Assembly (NCBI GenBank): GCA_029256865.1
Contig: JARIEH010000223.1
Span: forward strand, 1-5,623
Direction: 5' to 3'
Origin: Psychrobacter sp.
GTDB lineage: Bacteria; Pseudomonadota; Gammaproteobacteria; Pseudomonadales; Moraxellaceae
DNA length: 5,623 nt
Each line of letters starts with the position of its first letter. Position 1 is the stretch's first letter. Below the pieces are notes generated by a model. That model was not told where the DNA came from. It did not search any database and saw only the letters and a program-made list of their open reading frames with translations. The position numbers and the translations under genes were made by a program. Shown here piece after piece: positions 5,502 to 5,623 of the stretch.

Positions 5502-5623
5502 ATGCAAGACAATCAACTCAGTGCAGAAGAAGTAGCGCAGTTAACTGAAGCGGACTGGAAGGAGCGCCTCAGTGCCGATGAGTATCATGTGATGCGCGAA
5601 AAGGGTACAGAACGACCTTTTAC
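5502..5623 (+). CDS. msrB: Peptide-methionine (R)-S-oxide reductase MsrB, N-terminal part
   Basis: The first 40 residues are present and the frame is cut by the window end. The segment LTEADWKERLSADEYHVMREKGTERPF is the typical MsrB N-terminus; family proteins have LTEEEW near the start and REKGTERPFTG before the first metal-binding or catalytic motifs. MsrB reduces methionine-R-sulfoxide in oxidised proteins, with thioredoxin as usual electron donor. No signal peptide is seen, so it should be cytoplasmic. The ATG at 5502 has AAGGA at 5491-5495 with a six-base spacer, a strong ribosome binding site that fixes the start. The catalytic cysteine and zinc-binding CxxC pairs lie beyond the window and cannot be checked. 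It is divergent from alaA across 279 nt containing the TGCAAG cluster. Confidence 0.9.
   Translation, partial: MQDNQLSAEEVAQLTEADWKERLSADEYHVMREKGTERPF

Noticed and set aside
5503..5508. TGCAAG at the msrB start codon as a further operator half-site
   Set aside because: It is formed by the ATG-CAA-GAC codons, lies about 140 bp from the cluster and has no inverted partner; most likely coincidence.

Overview
The window reads as a moderately AT-rich gammaproteobacterial chromosome segment. The protein sequences point to Moraxellaceae, most likely Psychrobacter; this is an inference from protein resemblance and AT-rich intergenic DNA, not a database result. No phage, insertion sequence, CRISPR, tRNA or rRNA signal was seen.

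Layout: (1) 1-1023 (+) is the 3' part of a tandem-domain PPK2 polyphosphate:AMP phosphotransferase (pap). (2) 1024-1772 is a 749-nt stretch with no convincing gene but unusually rich in structure. It holds a consensus-like promoter firing into a perfect 34-bp palindrome, two exact TATAAT boxes, a long hairpin at 1472-1525 and an 11-bp inverted repeat at 1631-1655. (3) 1773-3380 (+) is a PiT-family inorganic phosphate transporter. (4) 3381-3539 is a convergent gap with a bidirectional terminator and a hairpin over the stop codon of the next gene. (5) 3540-5222 (-) is a 560-residue protein joining an XRE-type helix-turn-helix domain to a complete AlaA-like aminotransferase. (6) 5223-5501 is a divergent control region with a cluster of TGCAAG half-sites. 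(7) 5502 to the window end (+) is the 5' end of msrB.

The two left genes share a phosphate theme: PAP uses polyphosphate to phosphorylate AMP, and PiT imports inorganic phosphate. They are too far apart and too structured between to be assumed one operon. The two right genes are divergent.

The most interesting point is the DNA-binding-domain/aminotransferase fusion facing a cluster of inverted TGCAAG repeats. One of these repeats has the predicted alaA -10 box as its spacer. Together they suggest an enzyme that represses its own gene, possibly in response to substrate or PLP state, and possibly msrB too. In addition, a methionine at fusion residue 131 sits exactly where E. coli AlaA begins, so a free aminotransferase could in principle also be made from an internal start. 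Fusions of this kind are, as far as I recall, annotated in Acinetobacter, so the architecture may not be new; the operator and dual-product ideas are inference.
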